This document shows, piece after piece, positions 28,521-36,997 of a stretch of 64,000 bases of DNA. The DNA comes from Sediminispirochaeta smaragdinae DSM 11293 (GTDB taxonomy: Bacteria > Spirochaetota > Spirochaetia > DSM-16054 > Sediminispirochaetaceae). Within the stretch, counting starts at the first letter, position 1. The number at the start of each line of letters is the position of its first letter. The notes under the pieces were generated by a model. That model was not told the origin of the DNA, made no database searches, and saw nothing but the letters and a program-made list of their open reading frames with translations. The position numbers and the translations under genes were made by a program. The stretch spans positions 2,790,001 to 2,854,000 of the forward strand of contig NC_014364.1 of the NCBI RefSeq assembly GCF_000143985.1. The letters run 5' to 3'.

Positions 28521-30035
28521 ATGAAAAAAGAGGTATTTATATTAGTTCTGTTGAGTTTGATAACAAGAATCTTATTTGCCGATGAACAGGAAGATTTTAA
28601 AAGGATTATCGAGAAAAACACCGGCTATTATTATTGCGAAAAAGAAAATAAAATTGTCCATTTATCTATTTCAGAAGAGAATTATCTGGTGACAAAAATA
28701 ATTTCTTTTAATTTTAATACAAATACAATGAGGAATAGCGCCGTTGGCAGTGTAAATATTTTTTATAATGATAGATATTTTTATAAAACTAAAGCCTGTT
28801 TTGAAATTGAAGGCGATGCAATTCTTTCATATAATTATCTGTCTGATGTATATGTCCCCATTAAATATACAACTGATGAAGAACTCATCAGGTATATGAA
28901 AGAAAATACAGTTAGAAAATTCGCATGTATAATTGGAAACTATTATGATGCAACCTTAAGAAAAACTTTCTCCATCTCAAAAGCAAAAGACACTTTTAAA
29001 CTTGTTGTCATTTCTGATAACGGTAAAAAAGAGGAAGATACATTAGAACTTGACAGCACGTGGGAGGCTTCTGGTTCTGTTTATAAGATGTCCTTTTTCA
29101 ATAATGAATTAAGTTTTTATGTTTATGAGGACATTGATGAATATAGCTACAACCCTACCTTTAAAATTGAAGAAGTATCAAAAGGAGAAACAGATAAAAA
29201 TATAAATGTTGAACTTTACCAAACTTCTTACACTTTTGGGGAAGATAAGCACAAGCTTACTGTTTCTAAAGACAAAGTTATTATTACCCATGGCTCAGGA
29301 TGGGCAGATGATTATGGATATGATTTGTATTCCTTAAAGGTCAAAATTTTCATGGACGAATTTGGGTATAAGCATGTCGAGAGCGAGGGGGAAAAGTTTA
29401 TAATTATTGATGGAGAAGAGCAAAATATTACTTTTAACTATCATGGAGATTCTTTGAAAGATGATACCGAATCAGTTAACAAAGTATTTAAAACTTATCC
29501 TACGACATGGACACAAATTAATTATGCCGGTAGATATCACAACATCAATGGTGGTTATTTTGATAATGTAAAGGCGTCTTCTACTTTGAAAGACAAATAC
29601 CATGAATATGTTCCTGAAGGCACAATGAAAGTTTTCAATCCAAGTGAAAACCCGCGATTTTGGGTAAAGGATAATATTCCGTGGGTTGAAGGAAAAGCTG
29701 ATGACGGAATTGGAGAGTCAATTGAGTTTGATATTATCCCAACAGATTGGCGTGCTGTTGTTGGAATTGATCTACGTATTCTAAATGGCTATGTAGATCC
29801 TCTAAGACCTCACTTATTCTATGAAAATAATAGAATAAAGAGAGCTTTGATAGAAACAGATACAGGATTTACAACTGAGATTCAGTTTAATGATGCAATT
29901 GAGTTCACAAGTGTAAAACTTCCTAAAGAAACTCAGCATGTAAAGCTTACAATCGAGGAAGTATATAGCGGAACAAAATACCGTGACACATGTATCACAG
30001 CATTTGATATGTACTACGATTTATGGAACAAGTAG
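28521..30035 (+). CDS. secreted protein with C-terminal NADase-type glycan-binding domain
   Basis: A 504-residue exported protein (signal peptide MKKEVFILVLLSLITRILFA). About 360 residues of unknown, Lys/Glu/Asn-rich sequence are followed by a C-terminal domain at about residues 365-500 that carries the marks of the NADase-type glycan-binding (discoidin-like) domain common in treponemes: WVEGKADDGIGESIEF, LRILNGYVDP, ENNRIKRA and VYSGTKYRDTCIT. The start is set at ATG 28521, which begins a proper signal peptide and follows GGAAAGAG; the upstream in-frame codon at 28488 gives an implausible N-terminus. Strongly AT-rich, part of the same acquired-looking islet as vapBC. Likely binds a surface or extracellular glycan; no catalytic domain recognised. 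Confidence 0.75.
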   Translation: MKKEVFILVLLSLITRILFADEQEDFKRIIEKNTGYYYCEKENKIVHLSISEENYLVTKIISFNFNTNTMRNSAVGSVNIFYNDRYFYKTKACFEIEGDAILSYNYLSDVYVPIKYTTDEELIRYMKENTVRKFACIIGNYYDATLRKTFSISKAKDTFKLVVISDNGKKEEDTLELDSTWEASGSVYKMSFFNNELSFYVYEDIDEYSYNPTFKIEEVSKGETDKNINVELYQTSYTFGEDKHKLTVSKDKVIITHGSGWADDYGYDLYSLKVKIFMDEFGYKHVESEGEKFIIIDGEEQNITFNYHGDSLKDDTESVNKVFKTYPTTWTQINYAGRYHNINGGYFDNVKASSTLKDKYHEYVPEGTMKVFNPSENPRFWVKDNIPWVEGKADDGIGESIEFDIIPTDWRAVVGIDLRILNGYVDPLRPHLFYENNRIKRALIETDTGFTTEIQFNDAIEFTSVKLPKETQHVKLTIEEVYSGTKYRDTCITAFDMYYDLWNK

Positions 30036-30292
30036 AAAAGTAATACAGAATAAAATGTTGGATAAATTGATTATGCCTAAGATTGATAAGATAAGTGGCG
30101 GGGATCTTACTATACGTTTTATAAAACGAACCGGCCTACCGACTCTCTCCGCATCGAAGGCCCATGCAGGGGGGATCCGGCTCTGGGTCCACAGATTTTG
30201 TTCGATGTAGGATTGAAGTGCAAGTAGGCCGATCGGGCAGATACCTGCCACTCGTTTTGGGAAAGGGTGGCAGGCTCTGCCTTGGGGATCGT
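30036..30292. other. 257-base stretch with no recognisable gene
   Basis: Between the secreted protein and the small DUF1858-like gene. It contains an imperfect hairpin (CCTGCCAC near 30245 with GTGGCAGG near 30267) but no T tract, and short open frames without family resemblance. The GC content switches from AT-rich to the local average around 30100, marking the right edge of the AT-rich islet. Confidence 0.5.
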
Positions 30293-30517
30293 CTATTCAT
30301 TATCCTCCTTTAACTCGATCCCTCGTTCGGTAAGAAAGTCGTTCAGTCCTGCAATGAACGCATCTGGATCGGCTACCTTCTTGAGCTCCAATAACTTTCC
30401 AAGGGGTTGAGGAAAAGGCCCCGAGCATGTGATGGGCGAGACTCTGTTTTCGATAAAATAGGAAACGACACCGGGGATTTTCATAATTTCTTCAACCTGA
30501 GTGTTGCTGTCTATCAT
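30293..30517 (-). CDS. small DUF1858-like protein
   Basis: A 74-residue protein with the pattern of DUF1858: a helix (VEEIMKIPGVVSYFIENRVS), then PITCSGPFPQPLGKLLE with the conserved Cys-Ser-Gly, then DAFIAGLNDFL. Such domains occur alone or fused to redox and hybrid-cluster proteins; function unknown. It lies 76 bases downstream of the aldehyde dehydrogenase on the same strand, with a GGGGCC hairpin (about 30553-30573) between, so it could be the second gene of that operon. Confidence 0.7.
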   Translation of the reverse strand: MIDSNTQVEEIMKIPGVVSYFIENRVSPITCSGPFPQPLGKLLELKKVADPDAFIAGLNDFLTERGIELKEDNE

Positions 30518-30593
30518 GATGAACCTGCCTTCAATAGTGATAGCCCTTTTGCAGGGGCCCTTTTACAGGCCCCAGGATCGACACAATAATAGA

Positions 30594-32075
30594 TCAATAG
30601 AGGCCGAAGGGCTCTTCGGTCATGCTGATATAGATGTTTTTCATCTGCGTGTAGTGATCGAGTATCACTTTGTGGGTCTCACGCCCGATACCCGACTTCT
30701 TGTACCCTCCAAAGGGGGCATGGGCAGGAAGATTATTATAGTTATTTACCCACATACGTCCTGTTTCCACGGCGCGGGCGACCCGGAAAGCACGATTGAT
30801 ATCCTTTGTCCAAACGGCACCGCCGAGACCATATTCGCTGTCGTTTGCCATATCAATGACTTCCTGCTCGCTCTTAAACTTGATTACGGCGGCAACCGGT
30901 CCGAAGATCTCTTCCTGAGCGACCCTCATGCTATTCTTTACATCCACAAGCATGGTTGGCTTCATAAAGGCACCGTTTTCAAGGCCATTACCCTCTGCCC
31001 GTGTTCCGCCGCAGGCAATCTTTGCCCCCTCCTTTTCTCCGATATGTACATAGGCGAGGATTTTATCGAGCTGATTCTGATCGATCTGGGAGCCCATGAC
31101 GGTATCTTTCTCCCACGGCATCCCCACCTTGATGCTGTTAAAGGCTTTAACGAGCTGGGCGAGGAACTTGTCGTAAATATCCTCATGAACGAAGACACGG
31201 GAACCGGCACAGCAGACTTGTCCCTGGTTGAACAGTATCCCCATCTGAACGCCTTCGATGGCCTTATCCCATGGAGCATCGGGGAAGAAAATGTTTGCAG
31301 ATTTTCCACCCAATTCCAAGGTTGCAGGAATCAACTTCTTGGCTGCGGCATCGGCGACCTGATACCCAACCTCCGTTGAACCAGTAAACGCTAATTTTCT
31401 GAGATCTTTATGATCAAGGAGGAACTGTCCGGCCTGAGAGCCCCTGCCGGTAACGACATTGAGTACCCCGGGAGGCAGTACGTCGTTGACCAGCTTTGCA
31501 AACTCAAGCATACTGAGAGAGGTTGAACTTGAGGGCTTAATCACGACACAGCACCCCGCCGCAAGAGCAGGAGCAATCTTCCAGGCAGCCATCGTAAAAG
31601 GGAAATTCCAAGGTATGATCTGCCCGACCACTCCGATGGGCTCACGGAGAATGATGCTCATGGTCTGATCGTCGATCATCACCGCCTGTCCCTCTTCCGC
31701 GCGAATAGCACCGGCGAAATAGCGGAAATGATCGGAACCGAGGGGAACATCGATTCCAAAAGTCTCACGGATCGGTTTACCGTTGTCCAGCGTTTCAATC
31801 ATTGCCAACTTATCGAGGTTGGCGTCGATCAGATCGGCAATCTTAAGCAAAAGCGCCGATCGTTCCTGCGGGCTGATTTTTTTCCAGCCGTCGAAGGCCT
31901 TCCATGCAGCCTTCACCGCCTTGTCGACATCCTCTTTACTGGCGTCGGGAAAGGTAGCAAGAACCTCTCCGTTGGCAGGGCAGTACGCAGTACAAGTTTT
32001 CCCGTTCGAGGCTTCCACCCATTGGCCTCCGATCAGCATCTTGTACTTTTCATCCATTGGTCTCGGCATGTTCAT
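30594..32075 (-). CDS. NAD(P)-dependent aldehyde dehydrogenase
   Basis: A 493-residue ALDH superfamily enzyme that oxidises an aldehyde to the carboxylic acid. Present: cofactor-binding PWNFPFTMAAWKIAPALAAG and FTGSTEVG, general-base Glu in ATLELGGKSANIFF, and catalytic Cys in FNQGQVCCAGSRVF; EEIFGPVAAV and the C-terminal GGYKKSGIGRE complete the set. It resembles AldA/AcoD-type acetaldehyde dehydrogenases, commonly run by AcoR-type activators. A sigma-54 promoter lies directly upstream and an AcoR-like enhancer-binding protein is divergent, so expression is probably switched on by an aldehyde or alcohol-derived signal. Ribosome site AAGGAGAG fits the chosen ATG. Confidence 0.94.
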   Translation of the reverse strand: MNMPRPMDEKYKMLIGGQWVEASNGKTCTAYCPANGEVLATFPDASKEDVDKAVKAAWKAFDGWKKISPQERSALLLKIADLIDANLDKLAMIETLDNGKPIRETFGIDVPLGSDHFRYFAGAIRAEEGQAVMIDDQTMSIILREPIGVVGQIIPWNFPFTMAAWKIAPALAAGCCVVIKPSSSTSLSMLEFAKLVNDVLPPGVLNVVTGRGSQAGQFLLDHKDLRKLAFTGSTEVGYQVADAAAKKLIPATLELGGKSANIFFPDAPWDKAIEGVQMGILFNQGQVCCAGSRVFVHEDIYDKFLAQLVKAFNSIKVGMPWEKDTVMGSQIDQNQLDKILAYVHIGEKEGAKIACGGTRAEGNGLENGAFMKPTMLVDVKNSMRVAQEEIFGPVAAVIKFKSEQEVIDMANDSEYGLGGAVWTKDINRAFRVARAVETGRMWVNNYNNLPAHAPFGGYKKSGIGRETHKVILDHYTQMKNIYISMTEEPFGLY

Positions 32076-32133
32076 GTGCGTTCTCTCCTTATTACGTTTT
32101 CTTATGGGTAAGCACGTACCCGTTTAGTTATTA

Positions 32134-32149
32134 TGCAAAAAACGTACCA
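32134..32149 (-). promoter_or_regulatory. sigma-54 (-24/-12) promoter of the aldehyde dehydrogenase gene
   Basis: On the minus strand TGGTAC-GTTTT-TTGCA, with GG and GC at the standard spacing; consensus TGGCAC-N5-TTGCW, one mismatch. It lies about 60 bases before the aldehyde dehydrogenase start, which has an AcoR-like activator divergent to it. Confidence 0.8.
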
Positions 32150-32365
32150 AAAGGCATGAATATGGTGTTATTGGCAAAATCATGGTAAAATAAGCAGGAA
32201 AAACGAAAATATCATCTGTGATGCGCGATATTGCGGAACATTCGAGGTTCCTTCATCGCAGGTGATGCCACGATGGTGTCACTTTTTTTTGCAAAAATGA
32301 TACAGATACGTTACACCTTTGTGACACTCTTTTGGACCATCGTTTTAGCAAAGGGTGATGTAATA

Positions 32366-34357
32366 ATGGAATCAATTGCGACTGAGACAAAGGTGATGTG
32401 GGAACGATTCATCACAAAAGGGCGGATCGAAGAGGGAGCTCTTCGTAAAGAGATAACCGAGGCCTGGATACGATGTATTAATGCATCTGTTGATCCCTTT
32501 GCGGACCGAAGCAGCACTGTTCTCCCCCAGCCCTTCCTCAACGAAATTCTAAAACACCATAAGACACTCATCGATATCGCTCGTCCCTTTATGGAAAACC
32601 TCTATCAATTCGTCGCGGGATCGGGCTTCGTGGTTATTTTATGTGACGAAAAGGGGTATCTGATGGAGGCGGTAGGCGATAACGATGTGCTGTACGGTGA
32701 TCACGGCCTGAACCTCCAACAGGGCGCATGGTGGGCGGAGGAGGAGGTCGGAAACAACGGAGTGGGAACGGCACTCCGTCTAAAACGCCCATTCCAGGTT
32801 TCCGGTGCGGAGCATTTCTGCCGTAAGCACCATCCATGGACCTGTTCAGGGGCTCCTATCTTTGACGACAGCGGAAGGGTTATTGCGGTCTTGGAGATGT
32901 CCGGGCCTGTTGAGAAGACCCACCTGCACACTCTCGGCATGGTTGCGGCCGGTGTGGAAGCAATTCAACAGCAGATGAGGGTTAAGAAACAAAATCGGGA
33001 GCTGACGGTCCTGAATAACAGCCTCAATAACATCTTTCTCACTGTTTCCGATGGTGTCATTGTCATCGATTCCAGAGGCGCCGTCGATCAGGTAAATCCA
33101 GCGGCGGAAAACATTTTGCATCAGAGTGCGGAGAAATTGGCAGGACATCCCTTTCAAGAGTATATCGACAATTGGCATCCCATTCATGAGATGCTTGAAA
33201 TGGGTACTGCTTTCCACGAAATAGAACTTTCGATCAACGACGGCGATGGTGCCATCACCTGCCTCACCTCGGCAAAACCGATCAAAGACGGCGGGGGAAC
33301 TGTCACCGGCGGGGTCATTTTCATCAACCCCATCACACGGATTAAAAAACTCATCAACCGCTTCAGCGGGGCCCACGCTTCTTTTACCTTCGATGATATC
33401 ATCGGGTGCGGCCAGTCGCTGAGCAAAGCAATCCATCTGGCAAAACTGGTAGCGGACAACGAAAGCATCGTACTGCTCAGCGGCGAAAGCGGGACCGGTA
33501 AAGAGATGTTTGCCCAGGCGATACACAATAAAAGCAATCGGAGGAAGGGCCCTTTTGTGGCGGTAAACTGTGGTGCGATCCCGCGGGAACTGATCGAAAG
33601 CGAACTTTTCGGCTATGTGGAGGGGGCGTTCACCGGCGCACGAAAACGGGGAAAGCCTGGAAAATTCGAACTTGCCTCGGGAGGGACCCTCTTTCTCGAC
33701 GAAATCGGAGAGATGCCCCTTGAACAACAGGTTGCATTGCTGAGAGTTCTCCAGGACAAGAGCCTTACCCGTATCGGCGGCGATAAAACGGTAATGATCG
33801 ATACCAGGATCATCTGCGCCACCAACAAGAATCTCCAACTGGAAGTGGCGCGCGGAACCTTTCGCCAGGACCTCTACTACCGCCTCAATGTGATTTCGAT
33901 TCATCTTCCTCCATTGCGTGAACATCGTGAGGATATCCCGACAATGTTCGAGGTGTTCCTTGAAAATGCCTGCAAAAGGATCGGTGTAAAGGTCCCCCGG
34001 ATAAACGATGAGGTAATGCAGCGACTACAATGCTACGATTGGCCTGGCAATGTAAGAGAATTCCGAAATGTTGTCGAACGGGTGGTCAATATAACGGCAG
34101 GTAGTGATATTTGCCCGGAAAACCTTCCCGATGAAATTCTCTCGCCGCGAAAAGGGCTCTGGCCTTCGCCGATGCTCAGTGAGGCCCAGAATTTCGATGA
34201 AGAACGAAAGAAGATAAAAGCACTGGCGGAAAAGAAGGAACAGGAAGAAATCCTTGCGATGTTGTACAAGCATAACGGCAATGTCAGCCAGGCCGCACGT
34301 GAAATGGGCATCTCAAGGAATTCACTCTACCGAAAAATGCATAAACAAAGCGACTAA
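32366..34357 (+). CDS. sigma-54-dependent enhancer-binding activator, AcoR-like
   Basis: A 663-residue activator: N-terminal AcoR-type region and GAF domain (about 1-220, ending around WTCSGAPIFDDSGRVIAVLE), PAS domain (about 225-340), AAA+ domain with Walker A GESGTGKEMFAQAIH, the sigma-54-contacting GAFTGA loop (EGAFTGARKRGKPG), Walker B GGTLFLDEIGEMPL, and a C-terminal Fis helix-turn-helix (NVSQAAREMGISRNSLYRK). The start at 32366 (AAAGGGTGAT upstream) is preferred over an in-frame codon at 32231, since family members begin near MESIATETKVMWERF. It presumably activates the divergent aldehyde dehydrogenase. No acetoin dehydrogenase genes are nearby, so the inducer is open. The inverted GTGTCAC / GTGACAC pair near 32277 and 32321 may be its binding site. 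Confidence 0.93.
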   Translation: MESIATETKVMWERFITKGRIEEGALRKEITEAWIRCINASVDPFADRSSTVLPQPFLNEILKHHKTLIDIARPFMENLYQFVAGSGFVVILCDEKGYLMEAVGDNDVLYGDHGLNLQQGAWWAEEEVGNNGVGTALRLKRPFQVSGAEHFCRKHHPWTCSGAPIFDDSGRVIAVLEMSGPVEKTHLHTLGMVAAGVEAIQQQMRVKKQNRELTVLNNSLNNIFLTVSDGVIVIDSRGAVDQVNPAAENILHQSAEKLAGHPFQEYIDNWHPIHEMLEMGTAFHEIELSINDGDGAITCLTSAKPIKDGGGTVTGGVIFINPITRIKKLINRFSGAHASFTFDDIIGCGQSLSKAIHLAKLVADNESIVLLSGESGTGKEMFAQAIHNKSNRRKGPFVAVNCGAIPRELIESELFGYVEGAFTGARKRGKPGKFELASGGTLFLDEIGEMPLEQQVALLRVLQDKSLTRIGGDKTVMIDTRIICATNKNLQLEVARGTFRQDLYYRLNVISIHLPPLREHREDIPTMFEVFLENACKRIGVKVPRINDEVMQRLQCYDWPGNVREFRNVVERVVNITAGSDICPENLPDEILSPRKGLWPSPMLSEAQNFDEERKKIKALAEKKEQEEILAMLYKHNGNVSQAAREMGISRNSLYRKMHKQSD

Positions 34358-34426
34358 TCTCTTCTTTTAACCATATTCTAACCTGAAACTTATCGTATAC
34401 TTATCGGAGCATCATACTCCTTTTCT

Positions 34427-35464
34427 ATGGAGCGGATATCCTTCTTTTGTGATACAGCGGAACTTTCTCTGATGCAGGTAACAGATCTTCACCTTGCCCT
34501 TCGGTATCCGTTAAAACGGTTTTTCTTGCACAAACTTGCCAGGCTTGTCAAAACCGAGGACCCTCAGCTATTGATCAATAGTGGTGATTTCTTCTGTAGA
34601 CGAAAAATCACCTCACCAGTGCCGATTATTCGACTGTTCGACCACTATATCGGCACATATGTCCCGTGGACCTTTGCATGGGGAAATCACGATTTGGAGA
34701 TAGGCAGAAAGGGAAGAGAAGATAGGCTCTTCGAAAAGGTAGAAAAAGCATTACTTCGTTCAAACCACTGCTTATATGCAAAAAGCAGCATTCCCCGTCC
34801 CTCCTCTACCGGCGGCGACGCATTTACCGGTGGGAATTTCGTTATCGAGATCTTTCAAAGGGGCGAGGAAAAACCCTCCTGGCAAATTTTCATCCTCAAT
34901 TCGGGAAGAAAACAGCATATCACAAAGGAAGTATCCGCCGCCATGGAAGAGGAGATTTGTCGCTACGAGAGAAGCGTACCCGGAATTTGCTTTTTCCATC
35001 GCCCCATAAAAGAGACGGATAAAGCAATGAAGCGGGGATTTTTCAAAGGAGCCGGAGGAGAACGTGCCGACTGTGGAAATGAGAACGGTCGGTTGCATGC
35101 CGAGCTCAAGGATTTGGGAACCATTAAAGCCTGCTTCTACGGTCATGACCATGTCAATAATTTCTTTTTTCGGAAAAATGGTATTGCATATGTCTACGGA
35201 AGGAAGACACTTCCCTTTGCCTATGGTTCCTCGAGCCTGTCAAATCTGGATAGGTCCAGGCAAAAAGATCCAAGAACAATAGCCTGGGGCTTTCTCATGA
35301 TTAAGCTTCCACTCAGCCAAAAAGCCTTTCAGGAAGCTCCTGCCATTGAGATTACATCTATTCTTGAAAATCGGGAAACAGAGTATAGATGGCAGGTTCC
35401 TCTGAAGGGAACCCAGAGAAAGGCAGAAACATTCGAGGAAATGAATATTACAATGACGTGTTGA
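34427..35464 (+). CDS. calcineurin-like metallophosphoesterase
   Basis: A 345-residue metallophosphoesterase. The metal-binding motifs are in order: D-x-H in QVTDLHLALRYP, GD in LLINSGDFF, the GNH[DE] motif in FAWGNHDLE, a later His in CFFHRPIK, and GHDH in CFYGHDHVNN. There is no clear signal peptide, so it is probably cytoplasmic; the substrate (phosphomonoester, diester or nucleotide) cannot be told. Its last 17 bases overlap the convergent TetR gene. Confidence 0.88.
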   Translation: MERISFFCDTAELSLMQVTDLHLALRYPLKRFFLHKLARLVKTEDPQLLINSGDFFCRRKITSPVPIIRLFDHYIGTYVPWTFAWGNHDLEIGRKGREDRLFEKVEKALLRSNHCLYAKSSIPRPSSTGGDAFTGGNFVIEIFQRGEEKPSWQIFILNSGRKQHITKEVSAAMEEEICRYERSVPGICFFHRPIKETDKAMKRGFFKGAGGERADCGNENGRLHAELKDLGTIKACFYGHDHVNNFFFRKNGIAYVYGRKTLPFAYGSSSLSNLDRSRQKDPRTIAWGFLMIKLPLSQKAFQEAPAIEITSILENRETEYRWQVPLKGTQRKAETFEEMNITMTC

Positions 35465-36044
35465 GAATTTTCTTTAAGGCATCATCGTCAAATTCATCCG
35501 CCTTAAAGAGCAACTTTTCCTGAACAAGCAGAACAGAAAGGCCATGAACCCTCGACCAGACGGTTAAGACCATCTCTTCTTCGGTGAATTCGGGATGAAG
35601 GGTTGCTATCTTTTTCGATATATCAAATAAAACCCTGTAGGCCCTTGTAGAACGCAACTCCTCTCTTACATCCTTCTTTTTTTGTGCAATCGCAGCGTCA
35701 CGCTTGTGAGAATCCAAAAAAAGTACCTTCAAAACATCCGGATTATCAAGGAAAAAGTGGACATAGGCAACCGAAAGCTCAAGAAGCTGTTCTTGTAAGG
35801 GAAGGGAATGGTCAAAAGAAGACTCAAGACTCTGTGCGAACTCATCAAATGCTCCGTCAATAATCGCGGAAATCAGAGCCTCTTTGTTTTCGAAATGCCG
35901 ATACACGGCCATAGGTGTGACACCGACAAGACGTGCAAGTTTTCTCAGCGAAAACTCTTCATGTCCCTTTTCCACTATGAGACGACGCCCCTCACGCAAT
36001 AAAGCATTTCGTAAATTTCCGTGATGATATTTCTTTTCAGGCAT
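35448..36044 (-). CDS. TetR/AcrR family transcriptional regulator
   Basis: A 198-residue regulator with the TetR DNA-binding unit at residues 10-57 (FSLRKLARLVGVTPMAVYRH, FENKEALISAIIDGAF) and a helical ligand domain. C-terminal part of the common TetR_C_33-like kind. Target unknown: neighbours are an unrelated phosphoesterase (convergent) and a LysR gene 33 bases downstream of its start region on the same strand but transcribed before it. It may be the last gene of the leftward unit 38827-35448. Confidence 0.9.
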   Translation of the reverse strand: MPEKKYHHGNLRNALLREGRRLIVEKGHEEFSLRKLARLVGVTPMAVYRHFENKEALISAIIDGAFDEFAQSLESSFDHSLPLQEQLLELSVAYVHFFLDNPDVLKVLFLDSHKRDAAIAQKKKDVREELRSTRAYRVLFDISKKIATLHPEFTEEEMVLTVWSRVHGLSVLLVQEKLLFKADEFDDDALKKILNTSL

Positions 36045-36077
36045 GGTTATAAAGGATATACACTACTATAGCAGAAG

Positions 36078-36989
36078 TCAATCAAATGTTGCCTCTGTAA
36101 GCTCTGCGTGCATATCACGACAAAATCCGATAAACTCTCCGACAAAAGGCATGGGAGAATGTTCGGTATAGACAAACGTAATTTGACGCTCCAGGGTACC
36201 GGATGAAAATGGAATGGCAGAGAGGCTTCCCAAAAGGAGTTCACGCTCTACCGCATGCCGGGACATAACAGAACAGCCAAGACCAGATTCACAAAGAACC
36301 TTTATGGCACTCAGACTTCCCACCTCCATGACAACGGAGCCCTCATCAATATGAAGTCCTAACCTTCCGAGAAATTGTTCAAAATGCTCTCGGGTACCCG
36401 AACCGCGTTCTCGAAGAACCAGGGGGTAGGTGTTGATGTTCTCTTCATGTATCACGCTTTCCCGGGCCCAAGGGCCATCAGAAGCGGTAACAAAAAGCAA
36501 TTCGTCAAAAAGAAAAGGTTCATGCAAAAAGCGTGAGGAATCAAAAGGGCCCTCAATGACGGCAAGATCGATCTTCCCTTTCTGTAGCAGTTCGAGACAT
36601 CGAAGAGTATTTTCAATCGTCACGTTGAGCTCCCGCTTTTCATGGCCCCGTTTATACCGGGCCAGATACTGCGGTAAAAGGAATTCTCCCACCGTCAAGG
36701 TTGCCCCAAGAGAGAAAAATCTCCGCCCTCCCTCGAAATTCAAAAGCTCCTTTCTAATCTGGCGCGAGTGGACGGCAAGAATTTCGCCTTCATGCTGTAG
36801 GAATTCTCCGGCTTGGGTGAGTTGAACGCCCCGTCCACTCTTCTCAAAGAGCTGTGCTCCGAACAGCTCTTCTAAATGATGAATATGCTGGGTTACGGCA
36901 GGTTGTGTAAGCCCTAAAAGCTCTCCTGCCTTGGTAAAATTTCCTTCGCGGGCAGCCGTCAAAAAGGTGACAAGACGAAAATCAAGCAT
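36078..36989 (-). CDS. LysR family transcriptional regulator
   Basis: A 303-residue LysR-type regulator: N-terminal winged helix (NFTKAGELLGLTQPAVTQHI, HHLEELFGAQLFEKSGRG) and a two-lobed effector domain resembling CysB/CysL-type members (FSLGATLTVGEFLLPQYL, KIDLAVIEGPFDS). It starts 8 bases after the stop of the condensing-enzyme gene on the same strand, so it is cotranscribed with it; LysR genes are more often divergent from their targets, so regulation of this operon by its own product is possible but not shown. Confidence 0.9.
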   Translation of the reverse strand: MLDFRLVTFLTAAREGNFTKAGELLGLTQPAVTQHIHHLEELFGAQLFEKSGRGVQLTQAGEFLQHEGEILAVHSRQIRKELLNFEGGRRFFSLGATLTVGEFLLPQYLARYKRGHEKRELNVTIENTLRCLELLQKGKIDLAVIEGPFDSSRFLHEPFLFDELLFVTASDGPWARESVIHEENINTYPLVLRERGSGTREHFEQFLGRLGLHIDEGSVVMEVGSLSAIKVLCESGLGCSVMSRHAVERELLLGSLSAIPFSSGTLERQITFVYTEHSPMPFVGEFIGFCRDMHAELTEATFD

Positions 36990-36997
36990 AAAGATCT

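Noticed and set aside
28292-28621. A minus-strand frame with hydrophobic stretch (TVVASAPIAGYIAILTL)
   Set aside because: It overlaps vapC and the signal peptide of the secreted protein and has no ribosome site; the hydrophobic run is most likely chance.
30021-30251. A 76-codon minus-strand frame in the gap after the secreted protein
   Set aside because: No family resemblance, no ribosome site and no partner; treated as non-coding.
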